Below, piece by piece: positions 1 through 8,800 of a DNA stretch of 64,000 nucleotides. Every line of letters begins with the position of its first letter. The first letter of the stretch is position 1. Source of the DNA: Streptomyces sp. NBC_01571 (GTDB lineage: Bacteria > Actinomycetota > Actinomycetes > Streptomycetales > Streptomycetaceae); contig NZ_JAPEPZ010000001.1 in the NCBI RefSeq assembly GCF_026339875.1, positions 2,790,001 to 2,854,000 of the forward strand, in the 5' to 3' direction. A program made the translations under genes and the position numbers. Under the pieces are notes generated by a model. It had not been told where the DNA came from. It saw only the letters and a list, made by a program, of their open reading frames with translations, and ran no database searches.

Positions 1-60
1 GGCTTCAAGCAAGACGGGTACGACTACCGGGCAGTGAACATCGTGCCTCGGTCCGCCTGA
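1..60 (+). CDS. C-terminal fragment of a gene starting before the window
   Basis: Frame 1 is open from the first base to a TGA at 58-60 and reads GFKQDGYDYRAVNIVPRSA. Codon use is GC-rich at third positions, which fits a real 3' end. There is too little to assign a family. It would end about 270 bases upstream of the LPMO gene on the same strand. It could also be a chance open frame. Confidence 0.4.
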   Translation, partial: GFKQDGYDYRAVNIVPRSA

Positions 61-329
61 CATCCACACGATCGATCTCGACCCACGCATGCCACGACGG
101 ACGGCCGTGGACGACCACGGGCGGTGCGGCGCTCCGGCGCAGGTGAGACGGCCCTCCCCAACCCCCCACCCTGAGCCCTCCGTTAGCCCCGCCTTAACGC
201 GGCCATAAGGATCTCCCGCACCCGCCTCCAGCAGGCGATTTCACGGTTTCTTGGGGCTAGCTTGCTGATCAACCCCACGTACTCAGGGCTGTTCGCCCGC
301 TCAGGACCGTTCGATCGAGGAGCTCCCCC
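61..329 (+). other. Intergenic region upstream of the LPMO gene
   Basis: No gene is seen in these 269 bases. The stretch is C- and G-rich and presumably carries the LPMO promoter. I could not pick a convincing -35/-10 pair. The ribosome binding site CGAGGAG lies just before the ATG at 330. Confidence 0.4.
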
Positions 330-1415
330 ATGTCCGGTCGCCGAAAGGCCGCCAGCCTCGCCGCCATCGGTGTCGCCCCGCTCGCCCTGACCGCGCTCGC
401 CGCCGCGCCCGCCTCGGCGCACGGTTCGATGGGAGACCCCGTCAGCCGGGTCTTCCAGTGCTACGCGGAGGGGCCCGAGAGTCCCCGGTCCGCCGCCTGC
501 AAGGCGGCCGTCGCGGCGGGCGGCACCCAGGCGCTGTACGACTGGAACGGCATCCGGATCGGCGACGCGAACGGCCGTCACCAGCAGCGCGTTCCCGACG
601 GGAAGCTGTGCAGCGCGGGCGACGACGAGTTCAAGGGCCTGGACCTGGCCCGCCCCGACTGGCCCGCGACGGCCGTGAGCGCCGGCGCGTACACCTTCAG
701 GTACCGCGTGACCGCCCCGCACAAGGGCACGTTCAACGTCTATCTCACCAAGGAAGGTTACGACCCGTCGAAGCCGCTGGCCTGGAGGGATCTGGATCTG
801 GCGCACCCGGTGGCCACGCAGACCGACCCCGCCGCGGTGAACGGCTACTACACCTTCTCCGGCACCCTGCCGAAGCGCTCCGGCAAGCAGCTCCTCTACG
901 CGGTCTGGCAGCGCTCGGACAGTCCGGAGGCCTTCTACTCCTGCTCCGACGTCGCCTTCGGCGGAAGCGGCGGTTCGGGCAACACCGGTTCGGGCGGCGG
1001 CTCCGGCAGCAGTGGTTCCGCCGGTGATGGTCCGGGGAGCGGCGGCACGGGGGGCGGCGTCTCCCCCGCGACGAGCGCGCCCGCGCCGGTCGCCTCCGCT
1101 CCGTCCGAGGAACAGATCGCCGACGGTGCCGACAAGTCGACGGTGCGGCACGACCACCACGACGGTACGGCCACTCCGGCCGCGGGTTCCGCCGCCTCCG
1201 GCACGTCCGGCGGCTCGGACGCGTCCGGCGCCTCCGCCGCTTCGGCCGATCGGCCCGAGACGACCGGTGCCTCGGAGGACCTCGCCGAGACCGGTGGCGA
1301 CTCCAACACCCCGTACCTCGCGATCGGTGGGGCGAGCGCGCTGGCGCTGGGCGCGGCGGCGCTGTTCGCCTCGGTGCGCCGCCGCGCGGTGAACGGTGGC
1401 CGGCACGGCCGCTAG
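330..1415 (+). CDS. Secreted AA10 lytic polysaccharide monooxygenase with sortase anchor
   Basis: A 361-residue copper LPMO of the AA10 (chitin/cellulose-binding) family. A signal peptide (1-30, ending APASA) leaves His31 at the mature N-terminus, the first ligand of the copper histidine brace. His131 in VTAPHKG is the likely second ligand, and Phe202 in SPEAFYSCSDV sits where the axial aromatic residue is expected. The catalytic domain spans about 31-212. It is followed by a Gly/Ser-rich linker and an Ala/Ser/Thr-rich stalk. LAETG at 318-322, a hydrophobic segment and Arg residues at the end form a class-E-type sortase signal. The enzyme is therefore probably covalently wall-attached rather than freely secreted, which is less common for Streptomyces LPMOs. 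Start chosen on CGAGGAG before the ATG. Substrate (chitin or cellulose) cannot be read with certainty. Confidence 0.93.
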   Translation: MSGRRKAASLAAIGVAPLALTALAAAPASAHGSMGDPVSRVFQCYAEGPESPRSAACKAAVAAGGTQALYDWNGIRIGDANGRHQQRVPDGKLCSAGDDEFKGLDLARPDWPATAVSAGAYTFRYRVTAPHKGTFNVYLTKEGYDPSKPLAWRDLDLAHPVATQTDPAAVNGYYTFSGTLPKRSGKQLLYAVWQRSDSPEAFYSCSDVAFGGSGGSGNTGSGGGSGSSGSAGDGPGSGGTGGGVSPATSAPAPVASAPSEEQIADGADKSTVRHDHHDGTATPAAGSAASGTSGGSDASGASAASADRPETTGASEDLAETGGDSNTPYLAIGGASALALGAAALFASVRRRAVNGGRHGR

Positions 1416-1477
1416 GGCCGTGACAGGCGGTGGACCGCACCCGCCTGCTCCTTCTCGTATCGGGCGGGAAGGACCCC

Positions 1478-1512
1478 GGGTCCTGTCCGGCGGCTCAGGC
1501 CGGACAGGACCC
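1478..1512. terminator. Bidirectional hairpin between LPMO and lipase genes
   Basis: A perfect 14-bp inverted repeat, 1478-1491 against 1499-1512, with a 7-base loop. It lies between the convergent LPMO and lipase genes and can serve both. There is no U-tract, as is usual in high-GC actinomycetes. Confidence 0.8.
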
Positions 1513-1528
1513 GTCAGCCGGTCATGGA

Positions 1529-2386
1529 TCAGCTGAACACCGAGGCGCAGTTGGTGGTGGTGGCGTGCGCGGGATCGAGGGCGTTCGCCGCTTCGTGGAA
1601 GGCGATCCGGTCGAGGAGGCCGATCGCCGCGTGCTCGGAGATGTCGACCGGGCACAGGTCCTGCAGCAGCACGTTGTGGACGTCGGATCCGGTGAGGAAC
1701 TGCGAGCGGTAGGGAGTGACCACCTCGTCGTACCTGGTGGCGATCACCGTGTAGTGGACGCCCGGAACGGTGTCGCCGCCGGCGTTGAGCTTGGTCAGGA
1801 ACGCGGACCCGGCGATCTGGTCCGCGAGCGCGGGCGTGGCCGCGGACAGCAGGTCCTCGGCGCCGGGGAAGTACGGCAGCAGCTTGGTGAGGCCGTCGAG
1901 GGTGGTGCCGTGGTTGTCGGGCGCGATGCCGACGAAGGTGTTCACCTTGGCCGCTCCGCCGAGGAACTTGAGGTAGTAGCGGGGCATCATGCCGCCCTGC
2001 GAGTGGCCGACGAGATCGGCCTTGGCGGCACCGGTCGCGGCGAGCACTTTGTCGACGAAGACCTGGAGCTGTCCGGCCGACTTGTCGATGGGGCCCAGGG
2101 CGTTGAAGATCGGGACGCCCGGGAGCTGCCCGTAGTCGAGCGAGTAGACGCAGTACCCGCGGGCCACCAGGTAGGGCGCGAAGGACAGCCAGTTGTCCAC
2201 GGAGTTCGCGAAGGTGCCGTGGACGAGAACTACGGGGCGGGGATGGCCGGCGGAGGGGCGGCAGGAGTAGTCGTTCCAGCCGCTGCTCGGCGCGGCGGCG
2301 TGGGCGGTGGCGGCGGGGACGACCGCGACGGCGGCGGCCAGCAGCAGTGCGACGAGGGGTCTGAGCAGGCGCTTCCAGGGCAGCAT
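1529..2386 (-). CDS. Secreted triacylglycerol lipase / esterase (alpha/beta hydrolase)
   Basis: A 285-residue secreted alpha/beta-hydrolase of the Streptomyces lipase class 2 / EstA type. The signal peptide is about 1-30 (ATAHA). HGTFANS at 56-62 carries the oxyanion-hole HG, and GHSQGG places the nucleophile at Ser129. An acidic residue and a histidine (SDVHN region) near the C-terminus complete the probable triad, and Cys pairs suggest disulfides in the exported enzyme. Expected activity is hydrolysis of short- to long-chain acyl esters outside the cell. Start chosen because it gives a proper signal peptide, with GGAG-like sequence upstream. It shares a terminator with the convergent LPMO gene. 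Confidence 0.9.
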   Translation of the reverse strand: MLPWKRLLRPLVALLLAAAVAVVPAATAHAAAPSSGWNDYSCRPSAGHPRPVVLVHGTFANSVDNWLSFAPYLVARGYCVYSLDYGQLPGVPIFNALGPIDKSAGQLQVFVDKVLAATGAAKADLVGHSQGGMMPRYYLKFLGGAAKVNTFVGIAPDNHGTTLDGLTKLLPYFPGAEDLLSAATPALADQIAGSAFLTKLNAGGDTVPGVHYTVIATRYDEVVTPYRSQFLTGSDVHNVLLQDLCPVDISEHAAIGLLDRIAFHEAANALDPAHATTTNCASVFS

Positions 2387-2459
2387 CGGGTGATCTCCTT
2401 GCGGCTCAAGGGAGTGACGGCGGCGTACGCCCTGTGATCCGGATCACGAGGATGCTGTT

Positions 2460-2502
2460 CACTCGTCAAGTTACGAGTGAGTAGCCCAACTGTGAAGTTA
2501 CG
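2460..2502. promoter_or_regulatory. Inverted and direct repeats upstream of the lipase gene
   Basis: A 7-bp inverted repeat, CACTCGT (2460-2466) and ACGAGTG (2473-2479), overlaps one of two direct copies of AAGTTACG (2468-2475 and 2495-2502, 27 bases apart). They sit 75-115 bases upstream of the lipase start, where an operator would be expected. No regulator can be named from sequence alone. Confidence 0.3.
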
Positions 2503-2557
2503 CGTCAGTAAAAACTTCCACTGGTAGTCGGCCGTGCTGCTATGCGCCGTCGCACCG

Positions 2558-3031
2558 TCACCAGGCAGGCCTGATCGGACCGTAGGGCGCGATCCGCAGC
2601 AAACGCTCCCGCAACACGCCCACTTCACCCTCTCCGAGCAGCTCGACCCACGGCCGGACGGCCTCCGCCGCCGACTCCTCCGCGGCACGCGTGCAGGCCC
2701 AGCCGCGCTCGGTCAGCACGATCAGGCGGGCGCGCGCGTCATCGGGGTGCGGGTGCCGTTCCACGTACCCCTTGCGCACCAGTTCGTCGACGAGCTGGCT
2801 CGCGGCCTGCTTGGTGACCCCGAGGTGCGCCGCGAGGTCGGTGACCGTCGCGCCGTCCGGAGCGAGCCGTGTGAACGCGAAGCCGTGCGCGGGCCGCAGC
2901 CCCTCGAACCCGCGGGCGACGACACCCGCGTGGATGCGCTGCGTCAGCTCACCGGCGACGGCGAGCAGGGCGGCGGACAGGGCCATGGCCTCGGAGTTCT
3001 GCACGGAAGCATTGAAACACTCCCCGCCCAT
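2558..3031 (-). CDS. MarR-family transcriptional regulator
   Basis: A 157-residue winged-helix regulator of the MarR family, usual length. The helix-turn-helix covers roughly residues 65-90 (ATVTDLAAHLGVTKQAASQLVDELVRKGYV). It is followed by the wing with the conserved D-x-R motif (HPDDARARLIVLTERG) and a C-terminal dimerisation helix. It is transcribed away from the cupin gene at 3131. The shared 99-bp intergenic region holds three identical-type palindromes at 3034-3090, so this protein very likely represses itself and the cupin gene. The inducing ligand is unknown. Confidence 0.92.
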   Translation of the reverse strand: MGGECFNASVQNSEAMALSAALLAVAGELTQRIHAGVVARGFEGLRPAHGFAFTRLAPDGATVTDLAAHLGVTKQAASQLVDELVRKGYVERHPHPDDARARLIVLTERGWACTRAAEESAAEAVRPWVELLGEGEVGVLRERLLRIAPYGPIRPAW

Positions 3032-3033
3032 CG

Positions 3034-3090
3034 GTCAAGTGACTTGACTATGCGGTCAAGCACCTTGACCATATAGTCAAGCTGCTTGAC
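3034..3090. promoter_or_regulatory. Three phased MarR-type operators, TCAAG-N3-CTTGA
   Basis: Three palindromes with TCAAG/CTTGA arms and a 3-base centre: 3034-3048 (GTCAAGTGACTTGAC), 3054-3070 (GGTCAAGCACCTTGACC) and 3076-3090 (GTCAAGCTGCTTGAC). Their centres are at 3041, 3062 and 3083, exactly 21 bp (two helical turns) apart, so bound dimers would line up on one face of the DNA. They fill the gap between the divergent MarR and cupin genes. Confidence 0.78.
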
Positions 3091-3130
3091 CATATTCACC
3101 CTGCTCATCCACACGCCACGGAGGCCAGCC

Positions 3131-3505
3131 ATGCCCGTCGTCCACCCGTCCGACGCCGTCGTCCACGAGATCCACGGCGCCCGTTTCGTCTCCTACGCCA
3201 CCCCCCTCAGCGGCAGCAAGGAGCTGTGCGCCTGGCGGGGCGAGATCCCCGCCGGGACGAAGGCCCCTGTACACACGGTCAACCGTGAGGAGATCTTCCA
3301 TCTCCTCACCGGGGAGCTGCTGATCACGCTCGACGGCCGCGCCGAGCGGATCACCGCGGGCGACACGGTGATCATCAACCCCGGCACGGCCTTCGGCGTC
3401 GAGAACCCGACCGGTCGGACCGCGACCTCCTGGGTCACCACGTCCATCGGCCTCCGGGCGGAGCTGGCCGACGGCTCGGTCATCACTCCGCCCTGGGCCA
3501 ACTGA
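3131..3505 (+). CDS. Small cupin-domain protein
   Basis: A 124-residue single-domain cupin. The first cupin box is visible as PVHTVNREEIFHLLTGEL, and the second as GDTVIINPGTAFGVEN. The usual metal-binding His/Glu pattern is partly kept (H-x-x-x-REE), but the second-motif His is replaced, so metal binding is uncertain. The ATG at 3131 is chosen over an upstream in-frame ATG at 3086 because GGAGGCC lies just before it and the upstream one falls in the operator region. It is divergent from and probably controlled by the adjacent MarR repressor. Enzymatic or binding role unknown. Confidence 0.86.
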   Translation: MPVVHPSDAVVHEIHGARFVSYATPLSGSKELCAWRGEIPAGTKAPVHTVNREEIFHLLTGELLITLDGRAERITAGDTVIINPGTAFGVENPTGRTATSWVTTSIGLRAELADGSVITPPWAN

Positions 3506-3612
3506 CCCGGTGGGCGGTTCGGTTCGAGTCGCCGTCGGCGGTCTGCGCGGCCGGCGTCGAGGGGCACGGTCGCCTACGGCCCGAACCCCACCCACGCCCA
3601 CCGGGCCGAAGG

Positions 3613-3641
3613 TCGGCGGCAGGCATGCCACCTGCCGCCGA
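3613..3641 (+). terminator. Hairpin downstream of the cupin gene
   Basis: Perfect 11-bp stem, TCGGCGGCAGG (3613-3623) against CCTGCCGCCGA (3631-3641), with a 7-base loop, about 110 bases after the cupin stop and before the next gene's ribosome binding site. Confidence 0.5.
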
Positions 3642-3709
3642 TTGGCCCGCGAGCCGGAAGACGGGGCCAGGGACACTGGCGCTCCGACACCGCGCTTGGA
3701 GGAGTTGCG

Positions 3710-4318
3710 ATGCAGGTAGCCGTGGTCACTTTCGACGGGTTCAACGAGCTCGACAGCTTCATCGCTTCCGCACTGATCAACCGGTGCCGCAAGGAGGGCC
3801 TCGAAGCCTTCATCACCACGCCGACGCCGATGGTCACCTCGATGAACGGCGTCGAGGTGACCGGGCAACGCCCGATGGAGTTCGTGACCGAGGCCGACGT
3901 CGTGCTGATCGGCAGCGGGGTGAAGGCGCGGGACGTGGTCGCCGACGACCGGCTGATCTCCAGGCTCCGGCTCGACCCGTCGCGACAGCTGATCGGGGCA
4001 CAGTGCTCCGGCGCGCTGGTGCTGGCCCGGCTCGGGTTGCTGGGTGGCATGCCGGTGTGCACGGACGTGAAGAGCCGGCCCTTCGTCGAGGCGTGCGACG
4101 TCACCGTGCTGGACGCTCCGTTCCACGCCGAGGGCAACATCGCCACGGCGGGTGGCTGCCTGGCGTCCCAGTATCTGGCCACGTGGGTGATCACCCGCAC
4201 GCTCGGGGAGGACGCCGCGCGCGGTGTCCTCGACTACGTGGCTCCGGTCGGCGAGAACCAGGAGACGGTCGAACGCGCCCTGCGCGCCGTCCACGCGGGC
4301 GAGGCCGCACTGCACTGA
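3710..4318 (+). CDS. DJ-1/PfpI family protein
   Basis: A 202-residue class I glutamine-amidotransferase-like protein of the DJ-1/ThiJ/PfpI superfamily. The nucleophile-elbow Cys is in GAQCSGALVLARLGLL, about residue 100, with the typical small-residue context. An acidic residue expected near the N-terminus is present (FDGFNELD, about residues 9-16). Members act as glyoxalases, chaperones, isonitrile hydratases or stress proteins, and the sequence does not decide between these. Start supported by GGAGGAG at 3698-3704. It stands alone, followed by a strong terminator. Confidence 0.87.
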   Translation: MQVAVVTFDGFNELDSFIASALINRCRKEGLEAFITTPTPMVTSMNGVEVTGQRPMEFVTEADVVLIGSGVKARDVVADDRLISRLRLDPSRQLIGAQCSGALVLARLGLLGGMPVCTDVKSRPFVEACDVTVLDAPFHAEGNIATAGGCLASQYLATWVITRTLGEDAARGVLDYVAPVGENQETVERALRAVHAGEAALH

Positions 4319-4386
4319 CGGCCCTCGACCGGCCTTGTGGACGCCGACGGTGGCAACGGCCGCCCCCCCTGAGGGGGCTTGCACAG

Positions 4387-4423
4387 CGCTGAGGGCACCC
4401 CTGTGACAGGGGTGCCCTCAGCG
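4387..4423 (+). terminator. Strong hairpin terminator after the DJ-1/PfpI gene
   Basis: A perfect inverted repeat of 17 bp, 4387-4403 against 4407-4423, with a 3-base loop. It lies 69 bases after the DJ-1/PfpI stop codon. Confidence 0.8.
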
Positions 4424-4710
4424 TGTCGTTCATCAGCCGACGCTGCCCTGCTCCACGGGCCGATGTTGAGGTTGTGGGCCACGAGGAACTCCGGGTGGCC
4501 GAGGGGCTCGCCGAGAGCGTTGAAGGCTTTGCGGCGGCTCTCGTCGACGGCCACGAAGTATGCCTTCATGACCCGGAGAAGCAGCCGGAACCCGAGACTC
4601 GCACAGGCTTCGGTGACCACCTGCTCGAGTGCCGGGACCAGACCAGGCGCCGATCCGTCGGCGGCTCGTCGGCCGCTTCTCCCTGTCCCGCCAATGAGCC
4701 TCTCGACCAA
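4424..4710 (-). pseudogene. Degenerate coding remnant of unknown family
   Basis: The gap between the DJ-1/PfpI gene and the Y-family polymerase-like gene (4319-4843, 525 bases) holds no intact gene. On the reverse strand, about 4440-4620, one frame has the third-position GC bias of real genes and reads as a plausible soluble protein (VTEACASLGFRLLLRVMK, then AYFVAVDESRRKAFNALGE, GHPEFLVAHNLNIG). The frame loses this bias upstream of about 4620 and runs on through the terminator hairpin instead of stopping, so the gene looks truncated at both ends. No family is recognised. It could be the remains of an integrated element. Confidence 0.25.
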
Positions 4711-4843
4711 CTTTCAGCGCGTCCTCCGCATATGGCCGAACCAAGATGGATCGTCCATCTCACCCTCGTCCTCATGTCACCCCGGAGGTGCCGAGACAAC
4801 GAAGCTCTTCAGGTCGCCACCCAGGGTACGGAGACGACCGGGG

Positions 4844-5881
4844 CTATTGATGGGTCGAGGTTCTGCGGGTGGAAGCGGTGGCCAGGGTGGCAGGCCGTAC
4901 CGCTTCCGCCCCGAAACGGCGGCGGGCCCGGTCCGCGGCGGCCTCGGTGGCGCGGGCCCGGGTGTCACCCGGGTCCAAGGAGAGCTGGCGGTAGGCGCCA
5001 CCGGCCGGCAGCAGGTCGTCGGCGCGGAGCGCGAAGGCGCGGACTCGCGCTCGCTGCAGCCCCAGGGCGGTCAACAGGCCCAGGGCGGTCGTGGCGAGAG
5101 CCGGTGAGTGGTTGGTGGGTTCCGTCGACGTACGTGAGCGCGTGGTGGAACTGCGGTCGGCGTACCGCACCGTGAGAGTGACCCGGCCGGCGACCTGGCG
5201 TTCGGCGCGCAGGCGCTGACCGATCCGGTCGGCGAGTCCCAGGACGGCTCGGTGATGTTGCGCCGGATCGAGGCAGTCCCGGTCGAGCACGAGGTCGGCT
5301 GTCAGGTAGGCCGCTGGTGCCGTCGGGGTGACCGGGCGGGGATCACGTCCGCGGGCACGTTCGGCCAGCAGTCGGGCCGAGCCGGCTCCGAGCAGCCGCT
5401 GCAGGGTCGCCGCGGGGATGTCGGCGACCTGGCCGATGGTGTGCAGTCCGTATCCGTTGAGCGTGTCCGCCGTGGCGCGGCCGATCCCTGGCAGCGCGGT
5501 GACCGGGCGGGGGCCCAGCCAGGCCGCGGCCTGCCCGTCACGGATCCAGGTGGTGTCACCCGGTGCGGACGCGTCGGCCGCCATGGCCGCCAGCATCCGG
5601 TTGTTCGCCAGGCCGGCGCTGCTGTCGATGTCGTAGAGGGCCTTCAGCCTGATCTTCGCCAGCTGGACCACGTCGTAGGGGGACAGATCGAAGTACCGGA
5701 GCGCCGATGTCAGGTCGAGCTGGACGGCGTCGGGCGGAACGGGCTGGACGTGCGGCGTGATTCCGGACACCAGTTCGATTATGTCGGCATACCGATCCTC
5801 GGTCAGTGAGGCGTGCAGGTGGAGGTGGGCGATGTGCCGCTGACGGGCGGTCGCCCTGCTTGTCGGGTTCATCCCGTTCAT
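4844..5881 (-). CDS. Catalytically degenerate Y-family polymerase-like protein (ImuB-like)
   Basis: A 345-residue protein resembling DNA polymerase IV/ImuB. The helix-hairpin-helix segment LPGIGRATADTLNGYGLHTIGQVADI (about 130-155) and the little-finger region are clear. The palm motifs have changed: the N-terminal Asp motif reads HIAHLHLHAS instead of a hLDxDxFFA pattern, and the SxDE site is replaced by VQLDLTSALRYF, so the metal-binding acids are missing. This matches ImuB, a non-catalytic adaptor linking DnaE2 to the beta clamp. The gene overlaps dnaE2 by 4 bases (ATGA), implying translational coupling. No imuA' homologue is nearby. An active translesion polymerase is unlikely. Confidence 0.84.
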   Translation of the reverse strand: MNGMNPTSRATARQRHIAHLHLHASLTEDRYADIIELVSGITPHVQPVPPDAVQLDLTSALRYFDLSPYDVVQLAKIRLKALYDIDSSAGLANNRMLAAMAADASAPGDTTWIRDGQAAAWLGPRPVTALPGIGRATADTLNGYGLHTIGQVADIPAATLQRLLGAGSARLLAERARGRDPRPVTPTAPAAYLTADLVLDRDCLDPAQHHRAVLGLADRIGQRLRAERQVAGRVTLTVRYADRSSTTRSRTSTEPTNHSPALATTALGLLTALGLQRARVRAFALRADDLLPAGGAYRQLSLDPGDTRARATEAAADRARRRFGAEAVRPATLATASTRRTSTHQ

Positions 5882-8800
5882 CCCGCACTCCCGGGGCTTC
5901 GGTGGCCGAACTTCTTCAGGTCGGCCGAGCGGGTGCCGGCGGGCTGCAGGTCGGCGTACGGGTGCAGCCGAGCGCCCGTGGTGCCGTTCGCCAAGGTGCG
6001 CCGCGGCGGGGCGGGCACCGGCTGCGGCCGCCCCCGGACCGGCTGGGCGGGGGTCGGGTGCGGATGGCCGGCGCCGAGGAGGGCGAGTGCGGCCTCGGGT
6101 CCGTTGTCGCGGCGGGCGGCGGCGATCTCGTCCAGGTCCCAGGCCATGGTGCCGACGACGGTACGGCGGGTGCCGCGCACCTGGACCGTGCCGCGCACCA
6201 GCAGCAGCCCGCTGTGGAAGACGGTGTACGCGCAGGCGGGGTGGGAGTCCTCGAAGAACGCCAGGTCGACCAGGCCGGAGCCGTCCTCCAGGGTGACGAA
6301 GATGACACGCTTGCCGCTGGCGATCGGCGGGGTCTGGGTGGAGGCGCGGACGCCGGCGACCAGGACCTGCTGACCGGCGCGCAGCCCGGCCAGGTGCGCC
6401 GCGTCGGTCGCGCCGATCTCCCGCAGCAGCCGGTGGTGATGCTCCATCAGATGCCTGGAGACGTCGATGCCGAGGGTGCTCAACTCGGCGCTCAGGGCCT
6501 CGCGTCCCGTCATCTCCGGCAGGCCGCTCGGCTCCGCTCCCCCGACCGCGCCCGTGTCGATGGGCAGTTGGCCCGAGCCCGCGGTCCGGTTACGGGACTG
6601 CCGGTGGAGTTCGGCGATCTGCAGCAGCAGGTCGCGGCGCGTGAGGCGGCCGTCGTGCAGGCAGTCAAGGGCGCCGATCCCGGCGAGGCGTTCGGCGACG
6701 GGTCTGCCGGGACGGGCCCGCTGCCAGAAGTCCGACAGGGATCCGTACGGCTGGCCCTCCTCGATCCGCGCGCACTCGTCCTCGCTGATGCCGTGCACCG
6801 CGGACAGCGCGAGCCGTACGCCCCACTGATCTCCGTCTGCCTTCTCCACGGTGTGCTTCACCTTGGAGTGGTTGATGTCGACGGGCAGGATCGGCACACC
6901 GCGCCGGCGGGCGTCGGAGACCAGGACGCGCTTGGGCCACATGCCGGGGTCGTGTTCGAGCAGACCGGCCAGCAGGAACGCCGGATAGTGGGCCTTGAGC
7001 CAGGCACTCTGCAGGGCGGGTACGGCGAAGGCGACCGCGTGGGCGCGGCAGAAGCCGTACGCGCCGAAGGCCTCGACGGTCTTCCAGACCTCGTCCCGGA
7101 CGGCCGCACTGTATCCGCGTGCGCGTGCCAGACCGTGGAACCAGTCCTTGATCTTCGGCAGCCGCTCCTTGTCGCCGAGCGCCCGCCGGGCGATCTCGGC
7201 CAGCGCGCGGTCGCAGCCGGTCATCACCGACAGCGTCTCGATGATCTGCTCGTGCCAGATGGTCACGCCGTAGGTGTCGGCGAGCACCGGCTCCAGGTCC
7301 GGGTGGGCGTAGGCCGGCGTGCCGCCGTGGCGGGCGGCGATGTAGCGCTCGGGCATGCCGCCGGCGACCGGTCCGGGACGGAAGAGGCTGATGTCGGCGA
7401 TGACGTCCTGCGGATCACGGGGCTGGAGGCGGGACAGCAGGTCCTGCTGGCCGGGTGACTCCAGCTGGAACAGGCCCAGCGTCTGGCTCTCCTGGATGAG
7501 CTTGAACGCGAAGACGTCGTCGAGGGGCACCTGCCGCGGGTCGTCCAGCTCGATGCGGTTACCGGTGGTCCGTTCGATCTCGGTGACGGCGTGGGCCATC
7601 GAGGACAGCATCCGGACGCCCAGGACGTCCAGTTTGATATTGCCCAGCGCCTCGACCTCCTCCTTGGCCGCCATCGCCATCGGGTAGTCGCCCTGGGGGG
7701 TGGGTTGTACGGGCAGGCGGTCCAGTAGCGTCGCGTCGCTGATGACCACGCCGCAGGGGTGCATGGCCATGCCGTGGACCAGGGAGTCGAGGCCTTCCGC
7801 GAGCTCCCACAGAGGCCCGTAGCGGTGCGCATCCGCCGCCAGCCGGCGCAGTTCGGGCAGTTCGGCGAGCGCACCGGTGATGTCCGCGGCCCGCAGGTGC
7901 GGGAAGCTCTTGGCGATCCGGTCGACGTCCGCGGGCGCGATCCCGAGGGCGAGGCCGGTGTCCCGCAGGGCCCGGCGTGCCCGGTAGGTCTCGGGCATGG
8001 CGGTGACCGCCACCCGTTCCTTGCCGAACCGTTCGAAGATCACGTCGTAGCACTCCAGCCGACGGGCGGACTCCACGTCGATGTCGATGTCGGGCAGGGA
8101 GGCCCTGCGCACACTGAGGAAGCGTTCGAACAGCAGGCGGTGGTCGAGCGGGTTGGCCGTCGCGATGTCCAGCGCGTGGCAGACCATCGACCCGGCGCCC
8201 GAGCCGCGGGCCGCGACCCGGATGCCCTTGGCCCGGATGTCGGCCACGACCTGGCCGACGGCGAGGAAGTACGAGTCGTAGTTCAGCCGGGAGATCACGT
8301 CGAGCTCCTCGTCCAGCCGGTCGAGCACCGCCCGGTCGTGGTCGAGGCCCCGCCGGGCCAGGCCGGCCTCGCACTGCCTGCGCAGCAGTTCAGCGGCTCC
8401 TCGCGCGCCGGGTTCGGCGCCGAAGATCGACGGCTCCGGGAAGTGCGGGACGCCCAGCCCGAGATCCGCTCGGGGATCGATGGTGCACGTGGCCGCGGTG
8501 TCGGCGGTGTCCGCCATCAGCCGGCGGGCCCGCCGGACGTCCGCTCCGGCGCATTCGGCGACCATGCGCGCGACGACCGTCATCGCCCGCTCGTCCTTGA
8601 GCCAGCGCTGCCCGCTGTCCAGGCGGCGCCGGTCGATCGGCCGCAGCAGCCGGGCCGCGTCCAGGACGTCGGCGAGGCGGTGCTGGTCGGGGTCGGCGTA
8701 GCGGACGGCGTTGGAGAGCACGGCGGTGGTACGGGTGCGGTCGGCCAGGGTGAGGGTGCGGGCGGCCAGGCGCAGCGATCCCGGACCCGTGCCGAAACGT

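Noticed and set aside
183..1655. Long reverse open frame opposite the LPMO gene
   Set aside because: It is Arg/Gly-rich and mirrors the GC-rich third positions of the forward gene, the usual antisense shadow.
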